Below, piece after piece: positions 19,314-29,289 of a stretch of DNA of 64,000 bases (positions are counted from its first letter, which is position 1; every line of letters begins with the position of its first letter). The notes beneath the pieces are model-generated. The model worked only from the letters and a program-made list of their open reading frames with translations. It searched no databases and was not told the origin of the DNA. Origin of the DNA: Aliikangiella coralliicola (GTDB taxonomy: Bacteria > Pseudomonadota > Gammaproteobacteria > Enterobacterales > Kangiellaceae); assembly GCF_007004725.1 (NCBI RefSeq), contig NZ_ML660168.1:186001-250000 (forward strand), given 5' to 3'. The position numbers were made by a program, and so were the translations under genes.

Positions 19314-20300
19314 CTAACCGGCACGTCCCCAAATTCTCTGACCACTAATCATCCAGAGACAAAGCTCTAATTCTTGCCAGATATTGCCGCTTTCTTGTCC
19401 TTTGATCATTCTGTCAAGGTAGGCCAAACGGGCAAGAAGCCGCTGCCAAACCGGCGCTGGAAGACGTTTTACCGCAGCAACGATTAATCTTTTTTTACTA
19501 TCCCAAAGGAATGTTTTTGCCAATGCCTGCATCGCTGACTGACCATTGTACTCAGCCAATGCAGCCGTGTTGCACAATTCTACTTCTCTGGTTAAATTAA
19601 CCAGAATGGAAATCGGTGCAACCGCTTCTTGCTCAAATTTATGTAGCATTCTTACTGCACGCTCACCTTTACCGGCCAAGGCTTCATCTAGACATAAAAA
19701 CACAGAATAACGCGCATTATCAGAAATAATGTCAGAGAGTTGAGCAACAGAAATGACTTCATCAGGATATAACAAGTGAAGTTTATCTAACATTTGACTG
19801 GCCGCGAGCAAATTGCCTTCAGTTTGCTCAGCCAACATTTGGCCCGCATCAGCCGCAAGCCTTACTCCTATCCGTTGCATTCGACCTTTCAGCCATTGAG
19901 GAAATTCATGGGGTTTCGGGGGCCATAGTTCTTGAAAACGGGCATTGGCTGACAGAGACTTAAACCATTTGGCGCTCTTCTGACGTTTTTCCATTTTTGG
20001 TAAACGAATCAGGAGCAGGTTTTCCTGACTCGCGCTCTGAGCGAGTTCAACGAGCGCTTGTTGTGCTTCTTTGTTAGGCGCTTTGGTGAATCGAATATCG
20101 GTGAGTTTTATTTCGGAGAACAAGCTTAAACTAGAGCTATTCGCGAGCAAATCCTTCCAGCTAAACTTATCCAAAACATCGACAATTTCTCTTTGCTCAA
20201 CGCCTTTTGCTCTCACTTCAGACACAATTTCATCGCACGCTTCCATCTGAAGTAACGGTTCGTCAGAGCTGACTATATTGACCGGCGAGAATTGCGTCAT
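19314..20300 (-). CDS. holA: DNA polymerase III delta subunit HolA
   Basis: 328 residues. The delta subunit opens the beta clamp within the clamp-loader complex. Recognisable parts are the N-terminal DEPLLQMEACDEIV, the clamp-binding segment SSLSLFSEIKLTDIRF, and LRLAADAGQML-type helices in domain II (ADAGQMLAEQTEGNLLAASQ). Its ATG overlaps the TGA of lptE (TGATG). Confidence 0.95.
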   Translation of the reverse strand: MTQFSPVNIVSSDEPLLQMEACDEIVSEVRAKGVEQREIVDVLDKFSWKDLLANSSSLSLFSEIKLTDIRFTKAPNKEAQQALVELAQSASQENLLLIRLPKMEKRQKSAKWFKSLSANARFQELWPPKPHEFPQWLKGRMQRIGVRLAADAGQMLAEQTEGNLLAASQMLDKLHLLYPDEVISVAQLSDIISDNARYSVFLCLDEALAGKGERAVRMLHKFEQEAVAPISILVNLTREVELCNTAALAEYNGQSAMQALAKTFLWDSKKRLIVAAVKRLPAPVWQRLLARLAYLDRMIKGQESGNIWQELELCLWMISGQRIWGRAG

Positions 20301-20941
20301 CAGTTTGCTTGAGGACTACTTATATTTAAGCGACTAGTATTTAAGTTATTAGTGTTTGAGCTGCCTGTATTCGAACCATTTTTTCTGGCCAGCGTTTCAA
20401 TTTGTCGTACCAGCTGACTGGATAGCATGGTCAACAAAGCTTGCCGTGTTTCTCGTCTTTGCGTCTCACTGCCAACGGTGTTGCGATAATCTTGATAATA
20501 GCTCTGATTGGCAGTAATCGACCTGATGGGTAGTAACCCATTGTCAGTTTCATTTGCCTCAGACACTTTATCGTTCAATTCGCGACCTTTTGAATCGGAT
20601 AGGTTGATCAATCGATAATCCAATTTTGCCATCATGACAAACTCGTTGGCGCGACCAGTTTCGTCACGGCTAACACCCTGTTGAGAATAGCTGAGCTCGA
20701 TCAACTCAATTTGCCAATCCGACTGAAGAGAACTGGATACAACTTTCGCTCCTGAGGCGCTTAAACGTTGGTTTAAACGCTTTTCAAACTCCCCGTATGG
20801 TGTTTGCGAAATCACCGATAGCCTGGTTCCGTTTAAACTGGCACCATCGGTACCTCTTAAATGAAAACCGCAGCCAGAAATCCCGACAATCATCAGCGCG
20901 ACTAGCAGGATTTTGCTGAACCTTTTTTCCATAAAATTCAT
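20300..20941 (-). CDS. lptE: LPS-assembly lipoprotein LptE
   Basis: About 213 residues. LptE plugs and supports LptD in outer-membrane insertion of lipopolysaccharide. The lipoprotein signal ends in GISGC, followed by GFHLRG, the hallmark of the family. The tail after about residue 185 is rich in Ser and Asn (GSNTGSSNTNNLNTS) and looks unstructured. The start is either ATG 20941 or ATG 20932; an upstream TTG at 20965 would overlap leuS and is less likely. It lies 13 bp after leuS, the usual neighbour. Confidence 0.93.
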   Translation of the reverse strand: MNFMEKRFSKILLVALMIVGISGCGFHLRGTDGASLNGTRLSVISQTPYGEFEKRLNQRLSASGAKVVSSSLQSDWQIELIELSYSQQGVSRDETGRANEFVMMAKLDYRLINLSDSKGRELNDKVSEANETDNGLLPIRSITANQSYYQDYRNTVGSETQRRETRQALLTMLSSQLVRQIETLARKNGSNTGSSNTNNLNTSRLNISSPQAN

Positions 20942-20954
20942 TTCTAAATATTGA

Positions 20955-23549
20955 TTAATTCGCAACGATATTCACCAATCTGCCTGGAACAACAACGACT
21001 TTTCTCACGGTTTTTCCTTCAACAAATTTAGCGACGTTTTCATTTTCCATCGCTAATGACTCAATCTCATCTTTCGACGCGTCAGCCGCAACACTAACCT
21101 TACCGCGAACCTTACCATTAACCTGTAAGATAATCAGAATCTCATCTTTAACCAACGCGGCTTCATCAACTTGCGGCCAGGCTTGGTCAACAATCAGCGT
21201 TTCCTTACCAGAAGCTTGCCACAATGCCTGCGCCATATGAGGTGCAACCGGCGATAATAATATAATGGCGTTATCTAATGCGTGCTTAACCACTGCTTTG
21301 TCCATTTCATTTTGGTCATCCGCGTCAAACTTCGAAATCGCATTGGTCAATTCCATGATTGCTGCTATTGCAGTATTAAACGCGTGACGTCGCCCGTAAT
21401 CGTCACTGACCTTAGCAATCGTCTCATGGGTTTTGCTGTAAAGCTTTTTCTGTTTGCCAGAAAGCGTTTTTAGATCAACAGGCTTAACATCCACTAAAGC
21501 GTAATCAACATAAAGTTTCCATAACCGTTTGATAAATTTGTGTGCTCCGTGAACACCGTCCTCCCGCCATTCCAGTGACTGTTCAGGTGGCGAGGCAAAC
21601 ATGGTGTACAGTCTGGCTGTATCAGCGCCATACTCGTTAATTATTGCCTGTGGATCAACGCCATTATTTTTTGATTTAGACATCTTTTCCATGCCGGCTA
21701 AGATGACTGATTCGCCCGTCGATTTCAAAGTGCCACTAATCACTTTGCCTTTGCTGTCTTTAACCACTTCAACGTCTTCCGAGGAATGATAGTGCTTAGT
21801 ACCTTTTTCATCGCGCGTTAAAAAGGTATCAGATAGCACCATTCCCTGAGTTAACAAATGTGTGGCTGGCTCATCAGATTCAACTAACCCTTGGTCACGC
21901 ATCAATTTGTGGAAAAATCTAAAGTACAACAAATGCATTGTTGCGTGTTCGATACCACCAATATATTGGTCAACCGGAAGCCAGTAATTCGCCTCATCGC
22001 TGTCTAGCATAGCATCATGGCTTTCAGGGCAAGTGTAGCGAGCGTAATACCAGCTGGATTCCATGAAGGTATCAAATGTGTCGGTTTCTCGTTTGCCTTT
22101 AACGCCATCAATCACAACATCTTGAAAAGAAGGGTTGTTGACCAATGGAGAATTAGCACCATCCAATTTAAGCTCTGTCGGCAGCTCAACCGGAAAATCT
22201 ATAGCTGTTACCATTTCACCGGTTTCTAGCTTTACCATTGGAATTGGCGCGCCCCAGAATCGTTGGCGTGAAACGCCCCAATCCCTCATGCGGTAATTGA
22301 CCTGTTTTTGGCCTAAACCACGCTCAGTTAGCCAGGCAGCAATATTATCAAATGCTTCTTCAGATGACTGGCCATCAAACTCACCTGAATTCACCAGAAT
22401 GCCTTTTTCGGTAAAAGCTTCTTTACCGAGATCGCATTCCAGTTCGCTACCGGCGATTGGCTCAATAACCTGTAAAATTTCAATATTGTACTTGTGGGCA
22501 AATTCCCAATCACGTTGATCGTGACCCGGCACAGCCATTACTGCGCCTGACCCATAATCCATTAATACAAAGTTCGCGACCCAGATATCAACCAGGTTGC
22601 CGGTCACAGGATGAACCGCTTTAATGCCGGTCGCCATCCCTTTCTTTTCCATTGTGGCGATATCAGCTTCTGCAGTTGTCGAGCGGTTACATTCGGCGAT
22701 AAACTCCGCCAATTCAGGGTTATTTTTAGCCGCAGCTTCGGCAATTGGGTGTTTGGCTGCGACTCCCAGGTAGGTCACGCCCATCAAGGTGTCAGGTCGA
22801 GTGGTATAAATCGAAACAGACTCTCCTGATTCGCCGTCAGCAAGCTTAAAGGTCATCTCAACGCCTTCAGAACGGCCAATCCAATTGCGCTGTTGAGTTT
22901 TGACGCTATCGGGCCACCCTTGCAGATCATCAATGCTTTTTAATAATTCTTCAGCATATTCAGTAATTCGAATAAACCACTGATCAATTTCTTTCTTTTC
23001 TACTGGCGTGTCACAACGCCAACAACAGCCGTCATGCACCTGCTCATTGGCCAAAACCGTCTCGTCGTTTGGACACCAGTTAACCGCTGAAGTCTTTTTG
23101 TAAGCCAGATCTTTTTCGATCAACTTAGTGAAAAACCATTGTTCCCACTTATAGTAATCAGGTTTGCAAGTGGTTACTTCCCGCTCCCAATCATAGGCAA
23201 ACCCTAAGGATTTCAATTGCTTCTTCATGTAAGCAATATTTTCTTCGGTCCATTGACCGGGTTGTGCTTTATTTTTAATTGCTGCATTTTCTGCCGGCAG
23301 ACCAAAAGCGTCCCAACCCATTGGTTGTAAAACATTTTTGCCCTGCATCCGCTGATAACGTGCGATCACATCACCAATGGTGTAATTTCGCACATGTCCC
23401 ATATGGAGCCGTCCACTTGGATATGGCAGCATAGACAAGCAGTAGAATTTCTCTTTGCTGGTATCTTTAACGGCTTTAAAAACTTTATTCTCATCCCAGA
23501 TTTTCTGGACTGACTGCTCGACTTCGCGAGGGCTGTATTCTTGCTGCAT
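20955..23549 (-). CDS. leuS: Leucyl-tRNA synthetase
   Basis: 864 residues, full length for the bacterial enzyme. The HIGH motif appears as [15 protein letters not shown] (about residues 42-56) and KMSKS as [10 protein letters not shown] (about 620). The CP1 editing domain contains [16 protein letters not shown], and there is a Cys-rich insert ([21 protein letters not shown]) of the zinc type. The C-terminal domain ends with VNGKVRGKV. It is the first gene of the minus-strand block that runs through to dacA. Confidence 0.98.
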   Translation of the reverse strand: MQQEYSPREVEQSVQKIWDENKVFKAVKDTSKEKFYCLSMLPYPSGRLHMGHVRNYTIGDVIARYQRMQGKNVLQPMGWDAFGLPAENAAIKNKAQPGQWTEENIAYMKKQLKSLGFAYDWEREVTTCKPDYYKWEQWFFTKLIEKDLAYKKTSAVNWCPNDETVLANEQVHDGCCWRCDTPVEKKEIDQWFIRITEYAEELLKSIDDLQGWPDSVKTQQRNWIGRSEGVEMTFKLADGESGESVSIYTTRPDTLMGVTYLGVAAKHPIAEAAAKNNPELAEFIAECNRSTTAEADIATMEKKGMATGIKAVHPVTGNLVDIWVANFVLMDYGSGAVMAVPGHDQRDWEFAHKYNIEILQVIEPIAGSELECDLGKEAFTEKGILVNSGEFDGQSSEEAFDNIAAWLTERGLGQKQVNYRMRDWGVSRQRFWGAPIPMVKLETGEMVTAIDFPVELPTELKLDGANSPLVNNPSFQDVVIDGVKGKRETDTFDTFMESSWYYARYTCPESHDAMLDSDEANYWLPVDQYIGGIEHATMHLLYFRFFHKLMRDQGLVESDEPATHLLTQGMVLSDTFLTRDEKGTKHYHSSEDVEVVKDSKGKVISGTLKSTGESVILAGMEKMSKSKNNGVDPQAIINEYGADTARLYTMFASPPEQSLEWREDGVHGAHKFIKRLWKLYVDYALVDVKPVDLKTLSGKQKKLYSKTHETIAKVSDDYGRRHAFNTAIAAIMELTNAISKFDADDQNEMDKAVVKHALDNAIILLSPVAPHMAQALWQASGKETLIVDQAWPQVDEAALVKDEILIILQVNGKVRGKVSVAADASKDEIESLAMENENVAKFVEGKTVRKVVVVPGRLVNIVAN

Positions 23550-23896
23550 ATTAAAAAAATTTCTCAGAAATATAACTGGCCAATTAACTCTACAGGTTAA
23601 CCACCATAAAATTAGCTGATCTTCGGTGAAAATTTAAAGAATATCGTCAAATTGACAGATTATCGTTAATTTTGCAGAACATCGTTAGTTGGCGCAATTT
23701 TAACGACTTTCAGGGAATAGCAAAAGGAAAAAGGCGCAGATATTCGATTTAAAGTCTATTATTTTCGAAATAGCTGCGACCAGGGAAATGGCAACAATCT
23801 TAGTAACAATCGACATTGTTTAATTTAAGGGTATTGAACACCGCTAATTTGGGTAAAAACCACGGGCCGAAACCAAAAGGTTACGGCCAGATTTTT
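23550..23896. other. Intergenic region upstream of leuS
   Basis: This region holds the leuS promoter and the end of the upstream membrane-protein gene. At 23642, 23661 and 23680 three imperfect 19-bp units begin (each with a core like ATCGTTAA or ATCGTCAA), about 95-150 bp before the leuS start. A strong hairpin at 23865-23888 is listed separately. I see no gene here. Confidence 0.5.
23856..23888 (-). terminator. Probable terminator of the 1398-residue gene
   Basis: Stem GGCCG (23865-23869) pairs with CGGCC (23884-23888), continued by AACC/GGTT around an AAAA loop. It begins 8 bp after the stop of the minus-strand gene. A T run follows about 5 bases further on that strand (AAAAA at 23855-23859 on the plus strand). 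The offset of the T run makes efficiency uncertain. Confidence 0.55.
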
Positions 23897-26800
23897 CTAC
23901 TCTTCTGCCTTAGGTTCTTTCTCGCCACTTTCGTTTACTTTACTTTTTTTATCCTTGGTGTTGACTAACCTGGTTTCAGATAAATCTTGCCAACTCCACC
24001 CCAACCACTTAATCAGTGAGAAGCTCAGCCAGGTAGCCCACAACAACATCAGACCCTTGTATACCCAGATAGGCAGAGTGTAGACGGTCACTTCGCCAAA
24101 ACCAATATCTCCCTGGTCTAGAAACCATAGCAATGAATTTTTATAAGATCCGTTGCCAACAACGCCCATATCAGGAGTTTGCAGTAGTCCATAAGGCACC
24201 GCAGCGATTAAAACCAGCACCGCTGTAATCGTTGACAGTAAGATTAGCCAACCGGACAACAGCGGCTGCTTATCTGAAACAGCCTTATTCTCTCGGCGCC
24301 AACTTCCGGCTAATAGCCAAATTGATACCCATGCCATCGCGGGCCAGGAAAAAGTACTCATTCCCAATCCAAGAATTAGCCATTGCCAATAACTTAATGG
24401 AGAAAACGATAAACGACTCAACCCAATTGCCAGTAATATAAAGAAGATGAGCTCTCCCCAGTAAATCACCGCTGGACCATAGCCAGGACCATCAGCAGCA
24501 ATCAACCAACGACTTGACGGTAAGTTAACTCGAGTTGATAAGTTCGTGAATTCTCGATTAACCACGGCACCGGCAAGGTTGAGTTTAAAGTCGACCTCTT
24601 GCGGTGCTTCAAGCTTAAGTTGCAATTGGTGCTTACCCGGCTTTAATCCTACCGATACCACTCCATCTACTTCTCCAAGGTTAATCTGCTTGCCATCGTG
24701 GGTTAGTTGTTTAAGCTCAGCCTTGCCGATATGCAGCAAAAACTGTTCTGCTCGCGTTGAACGATAATCAATATTCAAGTCGGTGGTCGTCTTACGCTTA
24801 CTCACACTGTAATTCTGAGTGACCTTGGTAATCGCCAGAGAGGCGCCTTTAGATGCAGAAGGCTTGTGAATAGAAAAGGAAAGTTTTTCTCCCGCTCTTG
24901 GAAAGTATTGATAAACCCAAAAATCATCATTAGCCGAGTTATAAGGCCTCACCGCGGGTAAACCATTGAGCTGAATATTCCAGTTTGGATAAACGAGAAT
25001 TTCCCACGATTCACTCATTGAACGATTATTGCTAGCGACCAACTCAAATTCACTCACACCAGATTTAGATTCAGCCAATTGAGTTTTATTAGCCTTTTCG
25101 CTCGTCACCACACTCGAAATCCAGCTCACCGAATGTCGTTTGTTTGGCAATACCACCTGCATTTCACCGTTTTTAATGTTATCGGTCATTTGCAACGGTT
25201 GTTCATATTTCAGCAACGGAATGTTAGTGGTGAGTGTTCCTTGTTTAGGCGCCACTCGATTAACTCGGGTGGTTAATTTCCATTGACTACCGAAACTAAA
25301 ACTTCGCGTCACAAAAAATAAATCTGCTATTGATTGCTCCATCGCTTCCTGTGAATTCACAGTATCTTTATTCAGCTCGTTTTTAGCGCTTTGCACTACA
25401 CGAGTTAACTGTAAACTATTGCTGACCAGACGCTGCAAATTAACACCTGACACTTCCCACCCTTTAACTTGATGCTCAAGTGTTTTTGGTTTTTCAGGAA
25501 AACGGATGGTTAAATCAGATTTGTCTTTAAGCTGAGTTTTCAGGACAACCTCAGAATTTCCCTTTGGTAATTGGATCCAGCTACCTGATTTGTTTCGCCA
25601 GATATTTTTAACGGGTCGTTGATTAATGAAAATCTCACTGATTCGCCAATCCGTCGATTCTGGTAACAATCCTGCGACATTCGAACCGCTTTGATATTGA
25701 AGAATTAGTTCGGCGTTTTCCTCATTAATATTCAGATCGGCTCGCGATATCAACACACAGTCCGGCTGACATTCAGGTGCAGGATAAAGACGGGCTTGAA
25801 GTTCCTGCAACAACTTATCACTGGGATAGTTATTGGCGAACACCGATTGAGTTGAAGCGCCGCCAAACAGGGCAATCGCCCCAATTAAAAACACCAGGCT
25901 AGAAACCGGCGAACCGGAAGCGTTATTTTTTTGATTGTCATCTGCTTCAGAGTTTCGATTAAATAAACTCGACCATCTATTTTTAATCGTATTATTTCGA
26001 CTAAAAATCACAAGCAGCCAAATCACAGAAAATATTATCAGGGCAACCCGCCACACTCTGACCCAATTTTCAGACAAGATGATCAGGTCGACTTTTTCAC
26101 TTCCAGCGACCGGCCCATTCCAGCCGTAACCTGCCTTTTGCCAGTTCCACCCAGGCCTCCCTTTTCCTGCCTGAATAACCGCCCCTTGTTCGTAAGTCGT
26201 ATCAAGCTCATCGCGTCTTAGCCTTGACCCTGTTACCTCTATTTTTTGTTGTTCCCTCAGCTTTGGTTTAGCAGCAGAGGGAGCTCTTCGCATAAGTTTT
26301 TCTTCAGCAAGCTGTGCTACCGGTGACGAAGCTAAATAATTGTCAGAATAAGAAGAGCCTAGTGACTTGTTCATTTCCAGTTGCGGGTATAATGTATAAC
26401 GAATTTGATCCGCTAAAAATGGCAACAAAGTTAACACTAATATCACCACCGAGCCCCACTTATAAATATTGAGCGCTTTTGATAATTTTTCGCTGGTGAC
26501 TTTAATTGCTAAACTCATTGCCACCATCAAGTTAAACCAGCCGAATACCGGCATATTAGACTCATGATATCCCAACACCAATGTCACAGCCGCTACAGCA
26601 CCGGCAATCACACCAAAGACTTTAAACACCAGCGCAACTGTCACTAAAACGAAAAAAATATCGATAAGTTTCCATCGGTTGACCCAATCACCGTAAGCAG
26701 AGTCGGTTCCGGAAATATTGATCAATTTTCTGCCCGGCGGAATATTCAGGACGACTTTCGTTGTAGCAAAATCGATATCCCAACCAGAAGCGTGAGACAT

Positions 26801-28093
26801 GTCTTCAGATTGCACTTCACCGCCTGCGCGAATATCTAAAACTGGAGTGCGTATTTCTGCGCCCGTTCGCTGCTTATCATCTAAGGTAATTAATCGTTCA
26901 TTGCCGTGGTTACTCAGTTGAGTTAATCGGTAATTTTCTAAAGTATTGACTCGCCAGTCTTTAGATTTGCTTCCCTTGATCGAGTCGAAAAAATAATAGG
27001 TCTGATTGTCAAAACTAAGCCACATTTGTCTGTCGAGTGATAAGCTATCACCATTGTGAGATAGCCCACGCTGTCGCTCATTAATGGTGAATTTATCACC
27101 TTGATTAACGACATAATGAGGTAAGTTTTGCCATTCGCTCATCAAACCCTGTTCAGCATCAATCGGTGACACATCAACAATCTGGGTTGAACGAAGTCGC
27201 TCATTACTTTGGTAAACCCAAAGTTCCTGTGCAGGCCAGTGCTTACCTGTTTCGGTAAATATCAATTGCTGGGGAAAATCGTGTATTTTAAATTCGAGTT
27301 GAATGGAGTGCCTGCCCGGTTTTAATTGAACCCACAAATCCCCCTGGCTATCAATTCTGGTATTTAGCGCGGACTGAATCGCCATTAGCTGGTAATGTTC
27401 AGGATTAAATCGAGTTAGCAATTCTTCTCGGGCACGCCCTGAAATCTCCAACTGTATAGCTAAAGTCATGCGCATAGGGTGAGCGTCGGTAATCAGTCGA
27501 TTGACTCTCAACTTTAAAAAATCTTGTTGCTTGATGGCTGCCTTTTTAACACTACCTAACCAGACTTTACCTTTTTCTCTAAGTATAAATGCCTGCTTTT
27601 TTTCATTAACGGAGACATCAAGTAGCGAAACTTCATCCGGAACCCGCAATGACTCAGGCCGCTTAAGCCAGGAAATATTTCCACTGACAACATACGCCCC
27701 TTTGTCCAGTAGTAAGTATGGAAGTCCCTTTTTCTCGATAACCGTTAAGTCTTTCTTGTTGACAGTGACTCTCTGCGGCCAAAAGTTCTGCTCTCCTGGT
27801 AACGGTATGAAAGTTTCATCGAGCACTTCCCAGCGTTGCGTAAAGCTCGCACCGGAATCATTAGCATCAATTAATAGTTGGCCAGGCCAGGCACACAGGT
27901 GATTTTTTTTATTACCAACTTTTGTGCCATTCAAATTTGGACAGCCCCGGTAGCTTTGCTGGTACTGAACCCAGTCTTTCCAATCGGCCAGATCAGAAGG
28001 AATTTCTTTAGCAGTAATTTGGTTTGCAGCAGACTGACTTGCAAACGAAACGATAGACAGAAGAAGAATCATAGCGGTGATACGTATCAACAT
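23897..28093 (-). CDS. Large multidomain membrane protein, unknown function
   Basis: 1398 residues; I do not recognise a named family. It has a signal peptide (1-24), a predicted beta-rich periplasmic region (25-475), a cluster of hydrophobic helices (about 477-570), a polar segment (573-665), a helix (about 675-698), another helix ending in a signal-like sequence (about 728-754), a second beta-rich region (755-1205), and four or more C-terminal helices (about 1208-1368). The tail is highly charged. Two similar strands, LKPGRHSIQLEF (257-268) and LKPGKHQLQLKL (1150-1161), suggest that the two beta regions are related. Residues 617-627 read KIEVTGSRLRR, nearly the same as the start motif of the TonB receptors in this window. 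ATG 28093 has a good AAAGGA site. It seems monocistronic. The gene is intact. Confidence 0.9.
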   Translation of the reverse strand: MLIRITAMILLLSIVSFASQSAANQITAKEIPSDLADWKDWVQYQQSYRGCPNLNGTKVGNKKNHLCAWPGQLLIDANDSGASFTQRWEVLDETFIPLPGEQNFWPQRVTVNKKDLTVIEKKGLPYLLLDKGAYVVSGNISWLKRPESLRVPDEVSLLDVSVNEKKQAFILREKGKVWLGSVKKAAIKQQDFLKLRVNRLITDAHPMRMTLAIQLEISGRAREELLTRFNPEHYQLMAIQSALNTRIDSQGDLWVQLKPGRHSIQLEFKIHDFPQQLIFTETGKHWPAQELWVYQSNERLRSTQIVDVSPIDAEQGLMSEWQNLPHYVVNQGDKFTINERQRGLSHNGDSLSLDRQMWLSFDNQTYYFFDSIKGSKSKDWRVNTLENYRLTQLSNHGNERLITLDDKQRTGAEIRTPVLDIRAGGEVQSEDMSHASGWDIDFATTKVVLNIPPGRKLINISGTDSAYGDWVNRWKLIDIFFVLVTVALVFKVFGVIAGAVAAVTLVLGYHESNMPVFGWFNLMVAMSLAIKVTSEKLSKALNIYKWGSVVILVLTLLPFLADQIRYTLYPQLEMNKSLGSSYSDNYLASSPVAQLAEEKLMRRAPSAAKPKLREQQKIEVTGSRLRRDELDTTYEQGAVIQAGKGRPGWNWQKAGYGWNGPVAGSEKVDLIILSENWVRVWRVALIIFSVIWLLVIFSRNNTIKNRWSSLFNRNSEADDNQKNNASGSPVSSLVFLIGAIALFGGASTQSVFANNYPSDKLLQELQARLYPAPECQPDCVLISRADLNINEENAELILQYQSGSNVAGLLPESTDWRISEIFINQRPVKNIWRNKSGSWIQLPKGNSEVVLKTQLKDKSDLTIRFPEKPKTLEHQVKGWEVSGVNLQRLVSNSLQLTRVVQSAKNELNKDTVNSQEAMEQSIADLFFVTRSFSFGSQWKLTTRVNRVAPKQGTLTTNIPLLKYEQPLQMTDNIKNGEMQVVLPNKRHSVSWISSVVTSEKANKTQLAESKSGVSEFELVASNNRSMSESWEILVYPNWNIQLNGLPAVRPYNSANDDFWVYQYFPRAGEKLSFSIHKPSASKGASLAITKVTQNYSVSKRKTTTDLNIDYRSTRAEQFLLHIGKAELKQLTHDGKQINLGEVDGVVSVGLKPGKHQLQLKLEAPQEVDFKLNLAGAVVNREFTNLSTRVNLPSSRWLIAADGPGYGPAVIYWGELIFFILLAIGLSRLSFSPLSYWQWLILGLGMSTFSWPAMAWVSIWLLAGSWRRENKAVSDKQPLLSGWLILLSTITAVLVLIAAVPYGLLQTPDMGVVGNGSYKNSLLWFLDQGDIGFGEVTVYTLPIWVYKGLMLLWATWLSFSLIKWLGWSWQDLSETRLVNTKDKKSKVNESGEKEPKAEE

Positions 28094-28165
28094 GCCCGAT
28101 GTCCTTTAATTATGTTCGTTATTGAATGGACTTTATCTCACAAATAACAACCAGATAAAAAAGGC

Positions 28166-28181
28166 AATCAACTAGTTGATT
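28166..28181. promoter_or_regulatory. 16-bp perfect palindrome upstream of the giant gene
   Basis: AATCAACT followed directly by its reverse complement AGTTGATT. It lies 73-88 bp before the start codon of the 1398-residue protein, a usual place for an operator or activator site. The binding protein is unknown. Confidence 0.5.
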
Positions 28182-28316
28182 AATATAAGACAAAGCGTTG
28201 AGAATAATAACACTTTAGCCACAAGCTCTGTTCAAATTAACGCCAATTAGTGTAAATGGGGGTTAGTCGAATCGGTTTTGGCAAAACTGATGGCGGGAGG
28301 AATTTATTAAAATTGG

Positions 28317-28874
28317 TTATTGTTTTTTGATAACGGCTTTAGTGAAATTGGCGAGACCATCCAAACAACCGTTCCAGCCGATAGTGTGACTTTCTTTAAT
28401 CGCGTTGGTTGCGATCTGTTCGTGTATCACAATGACTTCTGTAGACTGTACCAAAGGCTTAAAATGCACTGTTACGCGCTCCGCCTTAGCTTTGCTCTCA
28501 CTATGCTCTAGCCCGTCAGAATGTACTGTTTCGTTACTCGTTTCACTACTTGCTTCACTATTATTTTTTTTATTATTCGAGCGCTCGTCAGCAATACACC
28601 AGGTGTAAACCAGCTTGTGTGGCCGTTCAATCGTCTCGAATTGTCCATAAATCCACAACAGATTGCCATCATCCATCTGGTTGGCGATCCGATAGTTACC
28701 ACCAACTTTAAGATCCACTTCCGCATCTGGGCACTCGACATTTTCTGGCCCCCACCACTGTGTGAGTAATTCAGGTTGAGTCCAGGCATCAAATAAACGC
28801 TCAGCAGAAGCAGGGATAATCCGCCGAACAATCAAATTGAGCCTTTGCTCATGAACAACTCTAGCTTCACTCAT
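28317..28874 (-). CDS. SRPBCC (AHSA1-like) domain protein
   Basis: About 185 residues from the start MSEARVVHEQR. The family motifs are ASAERLFDAWTQPELLTQWWGPE and VDLKVGGNYRI, typical of the AHSA1/START-like fold that binds hydrophobic ligands. Between about residues 105 and 140 there is a low-complexity insert rich in Ser, Asn, Glu and Lys (for example SNNKKNNSEASSETSNE) that breaks the usual beta-strand order. The start overlaps the end of the arsR-type gene by 8 bp, the widespread ArsR-SRPBCC pairing. A role as ligand binder linked to the regulator is inferred. Confidence 0.88.
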   Translation of the reverse strand: MSEARVVHEQRLNLIVRRIIPASAERLFDAWTQPELLTQWWGPENVECPDAEVDLKVGGNYRIANQMDDGNLLWIYGQFETIERPHKLVYTWCIADERSNNKKNNSEASSETSNETVHSDGLEHSESKAKAERVTVHFKPLVQSTEVIVIHEQIATNAIKESHTIGWNGCLDGLANFTKAVIKKQ

Positions 28875-29226
28875 CGTCGCTTTCCCTGGCGACAAACTGC
28901 GCCAGCTTATCGAGCTTCTCATTCCAGAACTCACGGTAATCTGTCAGCCAATGTTCTACGTTCTGCAAAACCTCAGGTTGGAGCTGACAATAGTGGACTC
29001 GACCAGACTTTTTACAGCTTACCAACTTCGCTTTTTCCAGAACTTTAAGATGTTTAGATGCCGCGGGCAACGACATATCAAAAGGCTCCGCTAATTCACT
29101 AATTGATGCAGGACCTTTTACCAGACGCGCCAATTGCGCTCGTCGCGTCCGATCAGACAGCGCCTTGAACAACCGATCAAGAGCGTCATCATTGTATGGT
29201 ATCGATTTGGAGTAATTCACTTTCAT
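28867..29226 (-). CDS. ArsR-family transcriptional regulator
   Basis: About 119 residues from ATG 29226; a longer frame would start at a TTG and cover the operator. It is a winged-helix repressor: LFKALSDRTRRAQLARLVKGPASISELAEPFDMSLPAASKHLKVLEKAKLV is the usual ArsR fold, cited here only as a region (about residues 15-65). It lacks the metal-binding Cys of ArsR/SmtB. It resembles the SdpR-like group found next to SRPBCC genes. Two matching operators lie just upstream and it overlaps the SRPBCC gene, so it should regulate itself and the divergent SRPBCC gene. Confidence 0.93.
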   Translation of the reverse strand: MKVNYSKSIPYNDDALDRLFKALSDRTRRAQLARLVKGPASISELAEPFDMSLPAASKHLKVLEKAKLVSCKKSGRVHYCQLQPEVLQNVEHWLTDYREFWNEKLDKLAQFVARESDDE

Positions 29227-29236
29227 AAAATTATTG

Positions 29237-29252
29237 TTAACCAGTTGGTTTA
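29237..29252. promoter_or_regulatory. ArsR operator candidate, site 1
   Basis: TTAACCAGTTGGTTTA, an interrupted palindrome with AACCA/TGGTT arms, 11 bp before the arsR-type start codon. It differs at one base from site 2, which lies 53 bp away. Confidence 0.7.
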
Positions 29253-29289
29253 GTATTGCAATCAAAAATTGCTTGTTTTAATATAAAAC

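Noticed and set aside
27501-28147. Two frames on the plus strand opposite the start of the giant gene
   Set aside because: The minus-strand frame is far longer, has a signal peptide and a ribosome-binding site; these are shadows.
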